Assembly (NCBI GenBank): GCA_934162445.1
Contig: CAKPIT010000006.1
Location: forward strand, 27,429-91,428
Length of the DNA: 64,000 nucleotides
Direction: 5' to 3'
Source: an uncultured Bacilli bacterium
Lineage (GTDB): Bacteria > Bacillota_I > Bacilli_A > RF39 > UBA660
A program made the translations under genes and the position numbers. Of this stretch, positions 1 to 8,837 are shown one piece after another (the first letter of the stretch is position 1; the number at the start of each line of letters is the position of its first letter). A model generated the notes under the pieces. It saw nothing but the letters and a program-made list of their open reading frames with translations. It ran no database searches and was not told the DNA's origin.

Positions 1-2
1 GT

Positions 3-446
3 AAGATAGGCTTCAACTGGACTTGTAATGCTACTAATCTTGAAAATAAAGATTATCCTGTTCAACCAGTAGCCTTAAAAAATAAAATTGAAAAAGAAGG
101 AGATAACGTTTATAACGATAGCAATATTGATTATGAAATAAAACTAACTCCTGAAACTATCAAAAAAATCAGAGCTTACAACGCTAATAATAATAAAGAT
201 TATTCTAAATCAAGTGATAAATATGGTATGTCATTATCAAAAGAAAAAAGTGGTATAACAATCTACAAGAGTGACTTCTTACACAAATCAGAAAACATCA
301 GTAGTGCCGTTATTAAAAGTGGTGTTATCGGTTGTAACGATCAAGTTGGAACCGGAAATAATGCTACTTGTGCACCAATTGATACTACTAATGCTTGTTA
401 TAATGAATACATTGCCCAAAGCAGTGTTATGAAAGGGGGCAAATAA
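3..446 (+). CDS. Pilus-cluster protein of unknown function, C-terminal part only
   Basis: The frame is open from the first complete codon at base 3 and stops at TAA 444-446, so the start lies before the window; 147 residues are visible. This part is rich in Asn, Lys and Thr, has four Cys residues and no membrane segment, which fits an exported, possibly disulfide-bonded domain. It ends three bases before the next gene, which starts with ATG at 450 behind an AAAGGGGG-type ribosome site inside this gene's 3' end. The position at the head of Tad-like genes suggests a pilus or surface component. I do not recognise the family, and the missing N-terminus prevents a firmer call. Confidence 0.6.
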   Translation, partial: KIGFNWTCNATNLENKDYPVQPVALKNKIEKEGDNVYNDSNIDYEIKLTPETIKKIRAYNANNNKDYSKSSDKYGMSLSKEKSGITIYKSDFLHKSENISSAVIKSGVIGCNDQVGTGNNATCAPIDTTNACYNEYIAQSSVMKGGK

Positions 447-449
447 TCT

Positions 450-911
450 ATGAATAAAGCCACATTAATCGTTGGTATCATCTTACTTGCAATTATCACC
501 TTTGGTGTTGTTAACGTTGTTCAAAATTATCAAACTGGTAACGAATTAGATTACTACTTATTAAAAGAAACTACTGAAGCGGCTATGACTGATGCAGTTG
601 ACGTTGGTTATTACCGCTTAAGTGGCTTACTTCGTATCGACAAAGAAAAATTTGTTGAAAGTTTCGTTAGACGTTTTGGTGAGAATGTATCTAATCAACG
701 TGAATATGATATTAAATTTTATGATATCAATGAAACACCACCCAAAGTAAGTATTAAGGTAACATCAAGTACTAATGCTAGTGTTGAAGGTGACACCCTT
801 CCCATCAGCAACAACATTGATGCCATCTTAGAATCAAAATACTATGAAAATAAATATGTTACAGAAATGACTAGAAGTGGTAAACTTGATTACAGTCAAG
901 TTGAATCATAA
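450..911 (+). CDS. Single-pass membrane protein of the pilus cluster (pseudopilin-like)
   Basis: A 153-residue protein with one N-terminal hydrophobic segment (about residues 5-24) followed by a soluble, presumably extracytoplasmic domain. This layout is that of TadE-type minor pilins. A segment around residues 50-78 (VDVGYYRLSG, then a Phe/Arg-rich stretch) resembles what I recall of DUF5411, a Bacillota family of unknown function; that match is from memory and untested. It lies between an exported protein and the CpaB-like gene, with gaps of 3 and 20 bases, so it is probably in the same transcript. A role as minor pilin or assembly protein is inferred from position and topology only. Confidence 0.6.
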   Translation: MNKATLIVGIILLAIITFGVVNVVQNYQTGNELDYYLLKETTEAAMTDAVDVGYYRLSGLLRIDKEKFVESFVRRFGENVSNQREYDIKFYDINETPPKVSIKVTSSTNASVEGDTLPISNNIDAILESKYYENKYVTEMTRSGKLDYSQVES

Positions 912-931
912 AAGAATAAGGAGGAAAGAAT

Positions 932-1759
932 ATGAATAATTTAATAGTTGGAATTAAGAAATTTTTAACTAACAAAAATACCGTCACAATCGTGGGAGTA
1001 TTACTTGCTATTATTGTTCTATATGTAGGATACAATATGCAAATAAAAAGGGCTATCACTCCCGTTACTGTTCCCTATGCCCTAGAAAAAATCAAACCAA
1101 GAAAACAAATAACTGAAGATATGATTGGAACTATGGAAATTCCTAAAGCCATGGTTACCAACAATCGTAATATTATTACCAATACTGCCGATGTTATTGA
1201 TATGTATTCTAATGGTGATAGTGTTATTCCTCAAGGTAGTCTCTTTTATAAAAGCAGTGTTGTTTCAAGAGAACAATTACCAGATAGCATTATCTTAGAT
1301 TATCCTAAAAAATACGTTTTATATAACTTAGATGTAGATATGGCCAGTACCTATAGTAACTCTATATATCCCGGTAATTATATTGATATCTATTTAAAAG
1401 TTCAAAATGCGGCTGCTAACCAACAAGGAACAATCGCTCCAGACCGAATTATGATTGGTAAATTACTAACCAACGTTAAAGTCTTAGCAGTTTATGATAG
1501 TAGTGGTAACAGTGTCTTTGATGACTTAGATGAAAAAACCGCACCTGCTCAAATCATCTTTGCTGTTCCAGAAGAATATCATATCTTATTACGTAAAGCT
1601 TCATATTTAAGAGCCTACGAATCAGAAATAATTCCTGTTCCAACAGCTGAAAGCTTAGAAGATAATCCGGGCGATGTTAAACTTTCTAGTGACGATTTGA
1701 AAAACTTCATTAATAACGTAACCGCTATGACAGAAGAAGACTTATCATACACTAGATAA
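932..1759 (+). CDS. CpaB/RcpC-like SAF-domain pilus assembly protein
   Basis: A 275-residue protein with an N-terminal membrane anchor (about residues 14-32). A SAF-like region follows (about 45-115, with LEKIKPRKQITEDMIG and a later VIPQGSLFYKSSVV segment), and then a beta-rich domain. SAF domains of this kind define CpaB/RcpC in Tad pilus systems, where they sit outside the membrane beside the pilus channel. There is no secretin gene, as expected for a one-membrane cell. A good site, AAGGAGGAAAG, lies before the ATG. The next gene is the CpaF-like ATPase 12 bases downstream, the usual order in Tad loci. Confidence 0.75.
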   Translation: MNNLIVGIKKFLTNKNTVTIVGVLLAIIVLYVGYNMQIKRAITPVTVPYALEKIKPRKQITEDMIGTMEIPKAMVTNNRNIITNTADVIDMYSNGDSVIPQGSLFYKSSVVSREQLPDSIILDYPKKYVLYNLDVDMASTYSNSIYPGNYIDIYLKVQNAAANQQGTIAPDRIMIGKLLTNVKVLAVYDSSGNSVFDDLDEKTAPAQIIFAVPEEYHILLRKASYLRAYESEIIPVPTAESLEDNPGDVKLSSDDLKNFINNVTAMTEEDLSYTR

Positions 1760-1771
1760 AAGGAGGAAGTT

Positions 1772-2956
1772 ATGAACGATTCCATATTTGATAAATTAGA
1801 TTTTGGTCCCTTTAAACCTTTAATAGATGATGATGATATCACCGATATTTCCTATTGTAATCATGGTCAAATTTGGGTTCGTTCCCTAACATATGGATCT
1901 AAAAGAGTAGAAATAGAAGGCCTAACTGATACCTTCGTTGAAAAGTTAGCCTTCCAGTGCTCAAACGTTATGGGAACAACCTTCAATAATGCCAAACCAT
2001 TTCTAGATGCCGAAAGTAGTGAACTACGTCTTAACTTTGTTCATTCTACTATTGCCACCAATGGTATCGCGGTTGTAATCCGTAAAACACCCGCTAAAAT
2101 TAGATTAAGCAAAGAAAAACTACTTAAGGAAGATTACTTTACCGCCAATATTCATGATATTTTAATAAAATGCGTTGAAGGACACTGTAATATCATGGTA
2201 AGTGGTGAAACCGGCTCTGGTAAAACAGAATTTGTTAAATATCTTGCTAGTCACACCAAAGAAAATGAAAAGATAATTACTATTGAAGATACTCTTGAAT
2301 TACATCTAGATAAGATATTCCCTCATCGTGATATCGTTGCTATGAAAACTAATAACATTGCAAATTACACCGATGTTTTAGTAACCTGTATGCGTCAAAA
2401 TCCTAAATGGATTTTACTATCAGAAGTTCGTAGTGCTGAAGCGGTAACCGCAGTTCGCAACTCAATATCATCAGGGCACAATATCTTATCAACCATCCAT
2501 GCTGATAAAGCCAGTGCTATTCCATACCGTATGTATTCACTACTAGAAAATGACATCGATGTTGATCAGTTCTTAAATACTATCTATCGTTACATTCAAC
2601 TAGGAGTTCATATTAAAGCTTACTATAGCAAAGAATATGGTAAATTCCACCGGGAAGTTGATGAAGTAGTAGAGTTCTACGTTGATGAAAACAACAAACC
2701 ACAAACGCATATTCTTTATCAAAAAACTTTTGGTAAAGCTCCCGTTCAAAATATGCCAAGTGATCATTTACGAGAATACTTAGAAAATCAAAACATCCGA
2801 ATTGATGATTTATTTTCTAAAGGTGACTCATTAAGTAATATTAATACTGAAGTGGAAAGTTTAGAAAACTCCACACCAAATATACCTAATAATTCAAGTA
2901 TTACACCAAATACTAATTCCTTTGGAGTTAATTTTTCTCCCGATGAAATAGTATAA
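1772..2956 (+). CDS. cpaF: CpaF/TadA-type secretion ATPase
   Basis: A 394-residue hexameric-type ATPase of the GspE/VirB11/TadA superfamily, expected to power pilus assembly from the cytoplasm. The Walker A motif SGETGSGKT is at residues 144-152, an Asp box (TIEDTLEL) follows, the Walker B-like stretch is PKWILLSEVRS, and the His box is GHNILSTIHADKA. The N-terminal domain has the VVIRK arginine segment typical of CpaF. The last 50 residues are Asn/Ser/Thr/Pro-rich and probably disordered. The site AAAGGAGGAAGTT precedes the ATG. TadB- and TadC-like genes follow directly, supporting a Tad-type rather than a VirB11 role. Confidence 0.9.
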   Translation: MNDSIFDKLDFGPFKPLIDDDDITDISYCNHGQIWVRSLTYGSKRVEIEGLTDTFVEKLAFQCSNVMGTTFNNAKPFLDAESSELRLNFVHSTIATNGIAVVIRKTPAKIRLSKEKLLKEDYFTANIHDILIKCVEGHCNIMVSGETGSGKTEFVKYLASHTKENEKIITIEDTLELHLDKIFPHRDIVAMKTNNIANYTDVLVTCMRQNPKWILLSEVRSAEAVTAVRNSISSGHNILSTIHADKASAIPYRMYSLLENDIDVDQFLNTIYRYIQLGVHIKAYYSKEYGKFHREVDEVVEFYVDENNKPQTHILYQKTFGKAPVQNMPSDHLREYLENQNIRIDDLFSKGDSLSNINTEVESLENSTPNIPNNSSITPNTNSFGVNFSPDEIV

Positions 2957-2972
2957 GAAAGGAGGGGTTAAT

Positions 2973-3866
2973 GTGGTACTTTTCTTATTAATCGTCATTG
3001 GTTTAGTTATCATTTTATACCGCGATTATAAAGGTCAAGATGTTTCTAAATATATCATTGAACAAGTTCAAAGTATATATGACCGTTTCGCTCCTTTATC
3101 TTTTAAAGTAGTGCGTGAAAAAACCAAAGAACTAGGGCAAGAATACACCACCAAACAATATTTAATCCAAATCGCTTTACTAGGAGGTTTTACCTTTTTA
3201 GTTACATATTTGTATTTTTATAATATTGTTATTTCTGTCATTTATGTTATTATTGCCATTGCCTTTATTCCATATCTATCATTTTTAAGATGTAAAAGAG
3301 TCTATAGTGAATTTATCTTTGAACAAGTTCAAATCTATACGACCAATGTCATCATGGAATTTGCAACAACCCAAAGTTTTGTTAAATCCCTTGAAGGTGT
3401 AAGAGATTCTGGCGTCTTAGAAGATCCTTTATTAACTGATGTTAATCACATGATAGATTTAGCCTATGAACAAGGGTCAATTGATGAAGCCTTATCTTAC
3501 ATGAATAATAAATATCCATATTATATTGTTAAAAATATGCATCAGTTATTCTTACAAATAACTAAAGAAGGTGCCAAAGATACGGGTGAGAGTTTAGAAA
3601 ACATGCAACTAGATATCGATACCCTAGTTGAAAGTGTATATAGAGACCGTATGGATAGAGCCAACTTCCATAAAAAGTTCTTACGTTATGGCGTTGTCTT
3701 ATTCCTTCTTGTTATGTTAGTCCAATATATGATAGGAAATGATAGCTATCTAGAATTAATCAAAAGAACCTATATTCAATTAATCCTTCATGGAATTATT
3801 ATTTTCAATAGTTATTTCCTTCTAAAAGGAGAAAAATATTATAATGAGAATGTGGGGGTAGAGTAA
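2973..3866 (+). CDS. TadB-like pilus platform membrane protein (GTG start)
   Basis: A 297-residue protein with an N-terminal hydrophobic segment, a central hydrophobic pair (about residues 70-108) and two C-terminal segments (about 228-285). The cytoplasmic region between them matches the layout of GspF/TadB inner-membrane platform proteins. GTG at 2973 is chosen because AAGGAGG sits ten bases upstream; the overlapping ATG at 2971 is in another frame and stops after six codons. Together with the following gene it would form the TadB/TadC pair that contacts the CpaF ATPase. Sequence identity to named TadB proteins cannot be judged by eye, so the call rests on topology and gene order. Confidence 0.75.
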   Translation: MVLFLLIVIGLVIILYRDYKGQDVSKYIIEQVQSIYDRFAPLSFKVVREKTKELGQEYTTKQYLIQIALLGGFTFLVTYLYFYNIVISVIYVIIAIAFIPYLSFLRCKRVYSEFIFEQVQIYTTNVIMEFATTQSFVKSLEGVRDSGVLEDPLLTDVNHMIDLAYEQGSIDEALSYMNNKYPYYIVKNMHQLFLQITKEGAKDTGESLENMQLDIDTLVESVYRDRMDRANFHKKFLRYGVVLFLLVMLVQYMIGNDSYLELIKRTYIQLILHGIIIFNSYFLLKGEKYYNENVGVE

Positions 3867-3867
3867 T

Positions 3868-4647
3868 ATGGCTATAATAATTGTTGCAATTATCATTATC
3901 TTTGTTTTAATCTATAATAAAACAATTGATGAAAAAAAATTCATAAAAGATAACCGTAAATACTTTGATATTATTAAAGAAGATGATTATGATTTCTTAG
4001 TTTATGCTAAATATGGAGATAAAGTAGAACCTGATGTTTTATTTCAAAAAAGAGTAATCTATGCTTTAGGAACATTCTTTCTTTTTATGTTCTTATTCAT
4101 TAGTAATATCTCTTTAATAAACATTTTATTAGCAGTTATTATTTCAATCATTATTTTTAAATCATCATATTTACAATTAAAATCATCATATAAAAAGCAT
4201 CTGCATGAAATAGATATAATGTTGCCATACTATTTAAAGAGTTTAGAAATATTAATTCAACATTATACGGTTCCTGTTGCAATTGGTAAAAGTATTGATG
4301 ATGCCCCTGATATTTTTAAACCGGGGTTACGTGACTTGATTGAAAAAATTAATTCTGGTGATTCTAGCATTGATCCTTATATGGAGTTTGCCAATACTTA
4401 TCCTGTTAGAGATTCCATGCGTATGATGCGACTTTTATATCGTCTTGGTTTAGGTGGTCAAGAAAAGAAGCAAGAACGTCTTTTAATGTTTTCTAGAACT
4501 GTCTCAAACTTACAAGCGAAAGCACGTGATACTAAATATAAGGAAAGACTAGACTACATGGGAAATCAAACCATGATTATGTTAATTGTAACTGGTGTTT
4601 CTGTTATGATTGTAATCTTGACATCTTTAGTTACAATGATTTCCTAA
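3868..4647 (+). CDS. TadC-like pilus platform membrane protein
   Basis: A 259-residue protein with an N-terminal membrane segment, a hydrophobic pair near residues 65-105 and a C-terminal segment (about 235-257). It contains the cytoplasmic sequence LLYRLGLGGQEKKQERLLMFS, similar in arrangement to the type II secretion F domain. ATG lies one base after the TadB-like stop, so the two are translationally coupled. It ends before a new promoter at 4663-4690, which marks the end of the CpaB-to-TadC transcription unit or a boost inside it. The TadB/TadC assignment of the pair could be reversed. Confidence 0.7.
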   Translation: MAIIIVAIIIIFVLIYNKTIDEKKFIKDNRKYFDIIKEDDYDFLVYAKYGDKVEPDVLFQKRVIYALGTFFLFMFLFISNISLINILLAVIISIIIFKSSYLQLKSSYKKHLHEIDIMLPYYLKSLEILIQHYTVPVAIGKSIDDAPDIFKPGLRDLIEKINSGDSSIDPYMEFANTYPVRDSMRMMRLLYRLGLGGQEKKQERLLMFSRTVSNLQAKARDTKYKERLDYMGNQTMIMLIVTGVSVMIVILTSLVTMIS

Positions 4648-4662
4648 TTTCAAAAAAACTAG

Positions 4663-4690
4663 TTACAAAAAAATAATATTTTGTTATAAT
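4663..4690 (+). promoter_or_regulatory. Promoter for the small pilin-like genes
   Basis: TTACAA at 4663-4668 and a perfect TATAAT at 4685-4690 are 16 bases apart. The first start codon, ATG 4727, lies about 30 bases downstream of the expected transcription start and behind an AGAAAGGAAAGG ribosome site. This gives the pilin-like genes their own, probably stronger, transcript, as is common for major pilins. Confidence 0.65.
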
Positions 4691-4726
4691 TAAAGTGATA
4701 ATCAGAAAGGAAAGGTGAGTTAATAA

Positions 4727-4888
4727 ATGAAAGAAGCAACTGGAGAATTAAATATGACTGTAGTAACTATTATCCTAATAGGAGTTGTTGTAGCCTTTTT
4801 CTATGCATTTTGGCCTACAATAAGAAATAGTATTCAAAATCAATGGAATACAACTACAACAGACCAAACAGTACAACCAAAAGGCTAA
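4727..4888 (+). CDS. Small pilin-like membrane protein (53 residues)
   Basis: A short gene encoding MKEATGELN, then a hydrophobic helix of about 22 residues ending FFYAFWP, then a polar tail ending VQPKG. The stop is TAA 4886-4888. It has its own near-consensus promoter and a strong AAGGAAAGG ribosome site. Size and topology are those of Flp-type major pilins or very small pseudopilins. Its first seven residues match the pattern M-[KR]-E-A-x-G-[EQ] shared with the next gene product, suggesting a common processed leader, although the classical Glu at +5 after a Gly is not obvious. It is the best candidate for the major pilus subunit of the Tad-like part, by inference. Confidence 0.7.
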   Translation: MKEATGELNMTVVTIILIGVVVAFFYAFWPTIRNSIQNQWNTTTTDQTVQPKG

Positions 4889-4904
4889 GAGGAAGTGATT
4901 AATA

Positions 4905-5354
4905 ATGCGGGAAGCGATAGGTCAAGTTTATACCTTACAAATTATATTAGTATTTGTCTTACTAATTAACGGATACATGGCATACTCTGTCAATTACACT
5001 AGAGCATTCCGTGTTAAAAATCAAATAATTAATTATATTGAGCAATACGAAGGGGCTGAAGGCAAAGAAGTTCAAACTAAAATTGCCGATTACACTAAGC
5101 AAATGACTTATAATGTTTCAAATCAACAAATAACAACTTATAAGAATAATCATACTGATGCTGTTTGTCAAAATGATTGGTGTTATATTCCTCATAGTGT
5201 TAATAAGGAAGAAGCCGATGGGACAAGACAAGGTAAATACTATACTGTTACAACCTTTGTCAATATTGATATTCCCGTCATTAATAATCTAATTGGCCTA
5301 GGATCCTTTTTAGAGGTTAAAGGAGAAACTAAGACTATTTATACAGAAGAATAG
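4905..5354 (+). CDS. TadE/TadF-like minor pilin candidate
   Basis: A 149-residue protein beginning MREAIGQVY, with a hydrophobic helix at about residues 8-28. The exported domain holds two Cys residues in CQNDWC, a likely disulfide. The start shares the M-[KR]-E-A-x-G-[EQ] pattern of the 53-residue protein 16 bases upstream, so both may be handled by the same peptidase. No prepilin peptidase gene is visible in the window. TadE/TadF proteins have this size and single N-terminal helix; the assignment rests on context and topology. Confidence 0.65.
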   Translation: MREAIGQVYTLQIILVFVLLINGYMAYSVNYTRAFRVKNQIINYIEQYEGAEGKEVQTKIADYTKQMTYNVSNQQITTYKNNHTDAVCQNDWCYIPHSVNKEEADGTRQGKYYTVTTFVNIDIPVINNLIGLGSFLEVKGETKTIYTEE

Positions 5355-5365
5355 GAGTTGACTAT

Positions 5366-6343
5366 ATGAATGTTATTATTGCTAATGAAGCAAAGGATAT
5401 GTTATCATCACTAGATATTGAAGTAATTAAAAGTGTTGATGGTATCCATACTGCCGATGAAATTGTTGAAATGTTTAAAAACTTTTTCTATGCTAGAATG
5501 ATTTTAGACATAACAGCTATTGAAAATTATGATGATATTACTAATATTCAAAAAATATCAATTGGTCTTGATGCTGATAAAATAATCTTAGTTTTACCAA
5601 ATAATGAATTATATGCTTCAAGTACTTATTTATCAAAGATCATTTCCATGGGAATATATAACTTTACTACAAATCTTGATGGCGTAAGATATTTCCTAGA
5701 ACATCCTAATACTTATAAAGATGTAGCTCATATTCAACAGCTTAGTAATTTATCAAGTACTATCAATGATAAAGTCATGGCTGGTTCAAGAATCATCGGT
5801 ATCAAAAATGTTACTGATCATGCTGGTAGTACAACCTTAATATATATGCTCAAAAAAGAATTAGAACAGTCTTATGGAATGAGTGTTATTGCTATTGAAG
5901 TGAATCGTCATGACTTTGCCTATTTCAATAGTCCTAATATGATCTCAGTTAGTGATGAAAACTTAATGAGTGAAATTGTCAAACGAAAAGATGTATCTGT
6001 TATTTTAATAGATTTAAATGATTCAAATAATGAGGGTGCCTGTGGCGATGTTTTATATTTACTTGAACCATCAAGTATAAAACTTAATCGTCTAATGCGC
6101 CGTAACCGTAAAATCTTTGAAGAATTAAGAGGGAAGAAAATAGTTTTAAATCAAAGTCTATTATCAAATAGTGATATTATGGATTTTGAATATGAAGGTA
6201 AAACTAAAGTGTATTATAATATTCCCCCCCTTAATGATCGTATTAAAAATCCTATCTTAAGTGAATTCTTAGCTAAAATAGGATTAGTTAGTAGTCCTAA
6301 AGAAAAAGATGAAGGTAAAATCTTTGGATTATTTAAAAGATAA
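5366..6343 (+). CDS. CpaE/TadZ-like ParA-family protein with degenerate P-loop
   Basis: A 325-residue protein with an N-terminal receiver-like half (about 1-120) and a C-terminal half arranged like a SIMIBI/MinD-type ATPase (IIGIKNVTDHAGSTTLIY at about 143-160, later VSVILIDLND). CpaE/TadZ proteins have this layout and place Tad pili at the pole. The usual KGGxGK[ST] signature is replaced by NVTDHAGSTT, which lacks both Lys residues, so ATP hydrolysis is doubtful. A run of seven C (6224-6230) lies in the coding region. The stop TAA is followed three bases later by the promoter of the next gene. Confidence 0.6.
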   Translation: MNVIIANEAKDMLSSLDIEVIKSVDGIHTADEIVEMFKNFFYARMILDITAIENYDDITNIQKISIGLDADKIILVLPNNELYASSTYLSKIISMGIYNFTTNLDGVRYFLEHPNTYKDVAHIQQLSNLSSTINDKVMAGSRIIGIKNVTDHAGSTTLIYMLKKELEQSYGMSVIAIEVNRHDFAYFNSPNMISVSDENLMSEIVKRKDVSVILIDLNDSNNEGACGDVLYLLEPSSIKLNRLMRRNRKIFEELRGKKIVLNQSLLSNSDIMDFEYEGKTKVYYNIPPLNDRIKNPILSEFLAKIGLVSSPKEKDEGKIFGLFKR

Positions 6344-6346
6344 TAA

Positions 6347-6375
6347 TTGACAAAACAAAATTAATTATATATTAT
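6347..6375 (+). promoter_or_regulatory. Consensus promoter for the VirB2-like gene
   Basis: A perfect TTGACA (6347-6352) and TATTAT (6370-6375) are 17 bases apart. It begins four bases after the CpaE-like stop and separates the Tad-like genes from the type IV secretion-like genes. Confidence 0.75.
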
Positions 6376-6400
6376 TAAATTAGTGAAGGAGAGAGTAGTT

Positions 6401-6754
6401 ATGTTAACAAATTTTATGCAAATATTAACAACTGTAAATGTTGATGGCCCATGCCGTGGTTTAGGATTTCTTGTAAAAATAATTAAATATGGTTTATTCC
6501 CAATTTTACAAATTGGTGTTCCCATTATTTTAATCGTTTTAGGAACTTTTGACCTTGCTAAAGCCGTTATTGCCAGTGATGAAAAAGCTACTAAAGAAGC
6601 TCAAGGAAGATTACTTAAAAGATGTATTTATGCTATCGCTGTGTTCTTCATTGTTACTTTAGTAAGTTTATTATTCTCAATGGTAGGAAGTATTGCAGGT
6701 GATTCTGCTACAGGACTTAACAATTGGAGCGATTGCTGGAATAATCCAGAATAA
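6401..6754 (+). CDS. VirB2/TrbC-like pilin of the type IV secretion part
   Basis: A 117-residue protein with two hydrophobic helices (about residues 31-50 and 76-98) joined by a charged cytoplasmic loop containing FDLAKAVIASDEKATKEAQ. That loop and spacing are typical of the VirB2-like small pilins found beside VirB6/VirB4 genes in Gram-positive conjugation systems. ATG 6401 is preferred over GTG 6383 because the site AAGGAGAGAG ends ten bases before it and overlaps the GTG. It has its own consensus promoter and is followed by a hairpin terminator, so it may be made in excess of the other components, as expected for a structural pilin. Confidence 0.7.
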   Translation: MLTNFMQILTTVNVDGPCRGLGFLVKIIKYGLFPILQIGVPIILIVLGTFDLAKAVIASDEKATKEAQGRLLKRCIYAIAVFFIVTLVSLLFSMVGSIAGDSATGLNNWSDCWNNPE

Positions 6755-6773
6755 GCCTTAATAAAAAAATAAA

Positions 6774-6808
6774 AATAATAGTAATTATAAATTGCTATTT
6801 TTTTTTTT
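6774..6808 (+). terminator. Rho-independent terminator after the VirB2-like gene
   Basis: A nine-pair stem, AATAGTAAT (6777-6785) with ATTGCTATT (6791-6799), has a five-base loop and one G-U pair, and is followed by a run of about ten T. It would end the pilin transcript or let only part of it continue into the VirB6-like gene. Confidence 0.75.
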
Positions 6809-6820
6809 ATTTGATACAAT
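6792..6820 (+). promoter_or_regulatory. Possible promoter for the VirB6-like gene
   Basis: TTGCTA (6792-6797) and TACAAT (6815-6820) are 17 bases apart, overlapping the terminator above. The AT-rich background makes this match only moderately informative, but some promoter is expected after the terminator. Confidence 0.4.
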
Positions 6821-6847
6821 TAAATAGAGTAACTAACGGAAAGAGAA

Positions 6848-8806
6848 GTGAATAGGATGATTGCATGGAAATTGATGAGTAGTCCCGGTATCATAAACAA
6901 TATCATACGTGTTATCTTCGTTTGGTTAGATACCATGGGATACTGGTTAGTAAGTAGTATTTATAATGTCTTTTTTGCTGTTTCATCTGCTGAAATTATT
7001 AGTGGTAGTACTGTTAGAATCTTCTATAGTAGAGTCCAACTAATAATTGGTTTTGTTATGCTATTTAGACTGGCATTTACTGTTTTAGGAATTATTGTAG
7101 ATCCTGATGCTGCTAAAGATAGTAAAAAAGGAGTGGGTTCAATTATTAAAAGAATAGCCATTTCTCTTGCTATGCTAACTTTAGTTGTACCTCTTAATAT
7201 TCCAGATACTGGAAATAGCCCTTTATATGAAAAAATAAAAGATAATGGTATCTTATTTGGTTTCTTATATCAATTTCAAGAAAGCGTTCAAAAAGAACAA
7301 ATTCTTGGTAAATTAATTTTGGGTATACCTTCATCTTCAACTTATACTGATGAAGAAGGCTATGAAATTGGTAATATGGCTGACGTTGGTAGTGTTATGG
7401 CGGCTACCGTTGCTAAATCGGTTTTACGACCTACTATTTTATCAGAATATCAAGATGAAGCTGATACAACTACATCAGCTGCTAGAATAAACGAAATAGC
7501 AGCTTGTAAAGATTCTGACGCTCTTGCTGATTATATTGATGGTAGTGTTGGATATAATGCTATTATCAGTCATATTACTGATGATTGTGATTCTGATGAT
7601 GGAAATGTTTATGCTTATGAATATACTATCATTGGTGGTATGGCTGCTTCAGTTATTATGGCTATTATCATTGCTGGTTTTACACTTGATATCGCAATTA
7701 GAGCTGCCAAATTAGCTGTATTGAGATTGATTGCTCCTGTTCCAATAATCTTGAATATTAGTCCCGATTCTGGAAAAGATGGAGCCTTTGAAAACTGGAC
7801 CAAAACATTGATATCAACTTATGCAGATTTGTTTGTTAGGATTGCTATTGTTTACTTTGGTGCCTACTTGATTGTTCTTGTTGCCAGTTCTCTTACTGGT
7901 GGTGATGGTATCAATATTATTCCATCAAGTGGCGGCTTCTTTACGAAAGCTCTTGCTACTATCTTTATAATTATTGGAATTTTGTTATTTATGAAACAAT
8001 CTCCAAAATTTATTAGAGATGTCTTGGGTATCAAAGGGGCACCAATGAGTAATATTGGCTTAACCGCCCTCGGAACATTACAAGGTGCTTTACGCGAAGA
8101 TGCTGGTTTAAGAGGCGCCTTCAAATATATGAAAAATGCAGTTTCAGAAGCTAATGAAGCAGCTGCACAGGGAAAAGGATATTCACCATTTGCAGCCAGA
8201 CAAAAAGTTATGGATTCAGTAAGACAAGCTAAAACAGGTGATAGAGATGCAAGAGGAGGCCTTAGCGGTAGGATGGATGATTATCTAAATTATGCAATGA
8301 GAAACCGATGGGCGAAAAAATATGGCGGTAGTGTAGAAAATATGAATGAGTTTAAGAATCAAGAAAAACAAGCTCAGCAAGAAGCGAGCGAAGCTGCTGA
8401 AAACTTAGATTTTGCTAAACAAAACCTTAAAAACCTTAGAATAACCGAAGATCCGGGACCTAATGGTAGTGAACAAGACAAAGCTGCATGGAGAAGATAT
8501 GTAGATGCCCTTGAAGCTAATACTAATGCTCAAGAAAAACTAGAAAAAGCAAGTAAAAATGTTAAATATATGGACGAATTACGTAGTGCTCTTGGTGTAT
8601 CACCACGTGTAATTGATAGATATGAAGCAACATATCGAAGTGAAAATCCATCAGAAGCTAGGCCAATGGATCCATGGACAAATAGCGGTGGAGATACATC
8701 AAGTAACAGTACCACTGATGACACAACCTTTACATCAAGTGGTCATGGATCACAAACTGGTCCGGGTGGCGGTCCGGGTCCAAGAGGACCCCATCCACCA
8801 CATTAG
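6848..8806 (+). CDS. VirB6/TrbL-like polytopic channel protein
   Basis: A large membrane protein with about 6-7 hydrophobic segments in its first 400 residues. It includes the conserved-looking block LRLIAPVPIILNI before a long periplasm-facing helix region, as in VirB6/TrbL-type proteins of single-membrane type IV secretion. The C-terminal 250 residues are soluble, Ala/Glu/Lys-rich and probably coiled coil, ending in a Gly/Pro tail (GPGGGPGPRGP). Two starts compete: GTG 6848 (652 residues) and ATG 6857 (649 residues); the ribosome site GGAAAGAGAAG serves both poorly. VirB6 forms the inner-membrane channel with VirB3 and VirB4, whose genes follow. Confidence 0.75.
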   Translation: MNRMIAWKLMSSPGIINNIIRVIFVWLDTMGYWLVSSIYNVFFAVSSAEIISGSTVRIFYSRVQLIIGFVMLFRLAFTVLGIIVDPDAAKDSKKGVGSIIKRIAISLAMLTLVVPLNIPDTGNSPLYEKIKDNGILFGFLYQFQESVQKEQILGKLILGIPSSSTYTDEEGYEIGNMADVGSVMAATVAKSVLRPTILSEYQDEADTTTSAARINEIAACKDSDALADYIDGSVGYNAIISHITDDCDSDDGNVYAYEYTIIGGMAASVIMAIIIAGFTLDIAIRAAKLAVLRLIAPVPIILNISPDSGKDGAFENWTKTLISTYADLFVRIAIVYFGAYLIVLVASSLTGGDGINIIPSSGGFFTKALATIFIIIGILLFMKQSPKFIRDVLGIKGAPMSNIGLTALGTLQGALREDAGLRGAFKYMKNAVSEANEAAAQGKGYSPFAARQKVMDSVRQAKTGDRDARGGLSGRMDDYLNYAMRNRWAKKYGGSVENMNEFKNQEKQAQQEASEAAENLDFAKQNLKNLRITEDPGPNGSEQDKAAWRRYVDALEANTNAQEKLEKASKNVKYMDELRSALGVSPRVIDRYEATYRSENPSEARPMDPWTNSGGDTSSNSTTDDTTFTSSGHGSQTGPGGGPGPRGPHPPH

Positions 8807-8837
8807 GCTTAAAAGAATATTAAGGAGTGTGATATAA

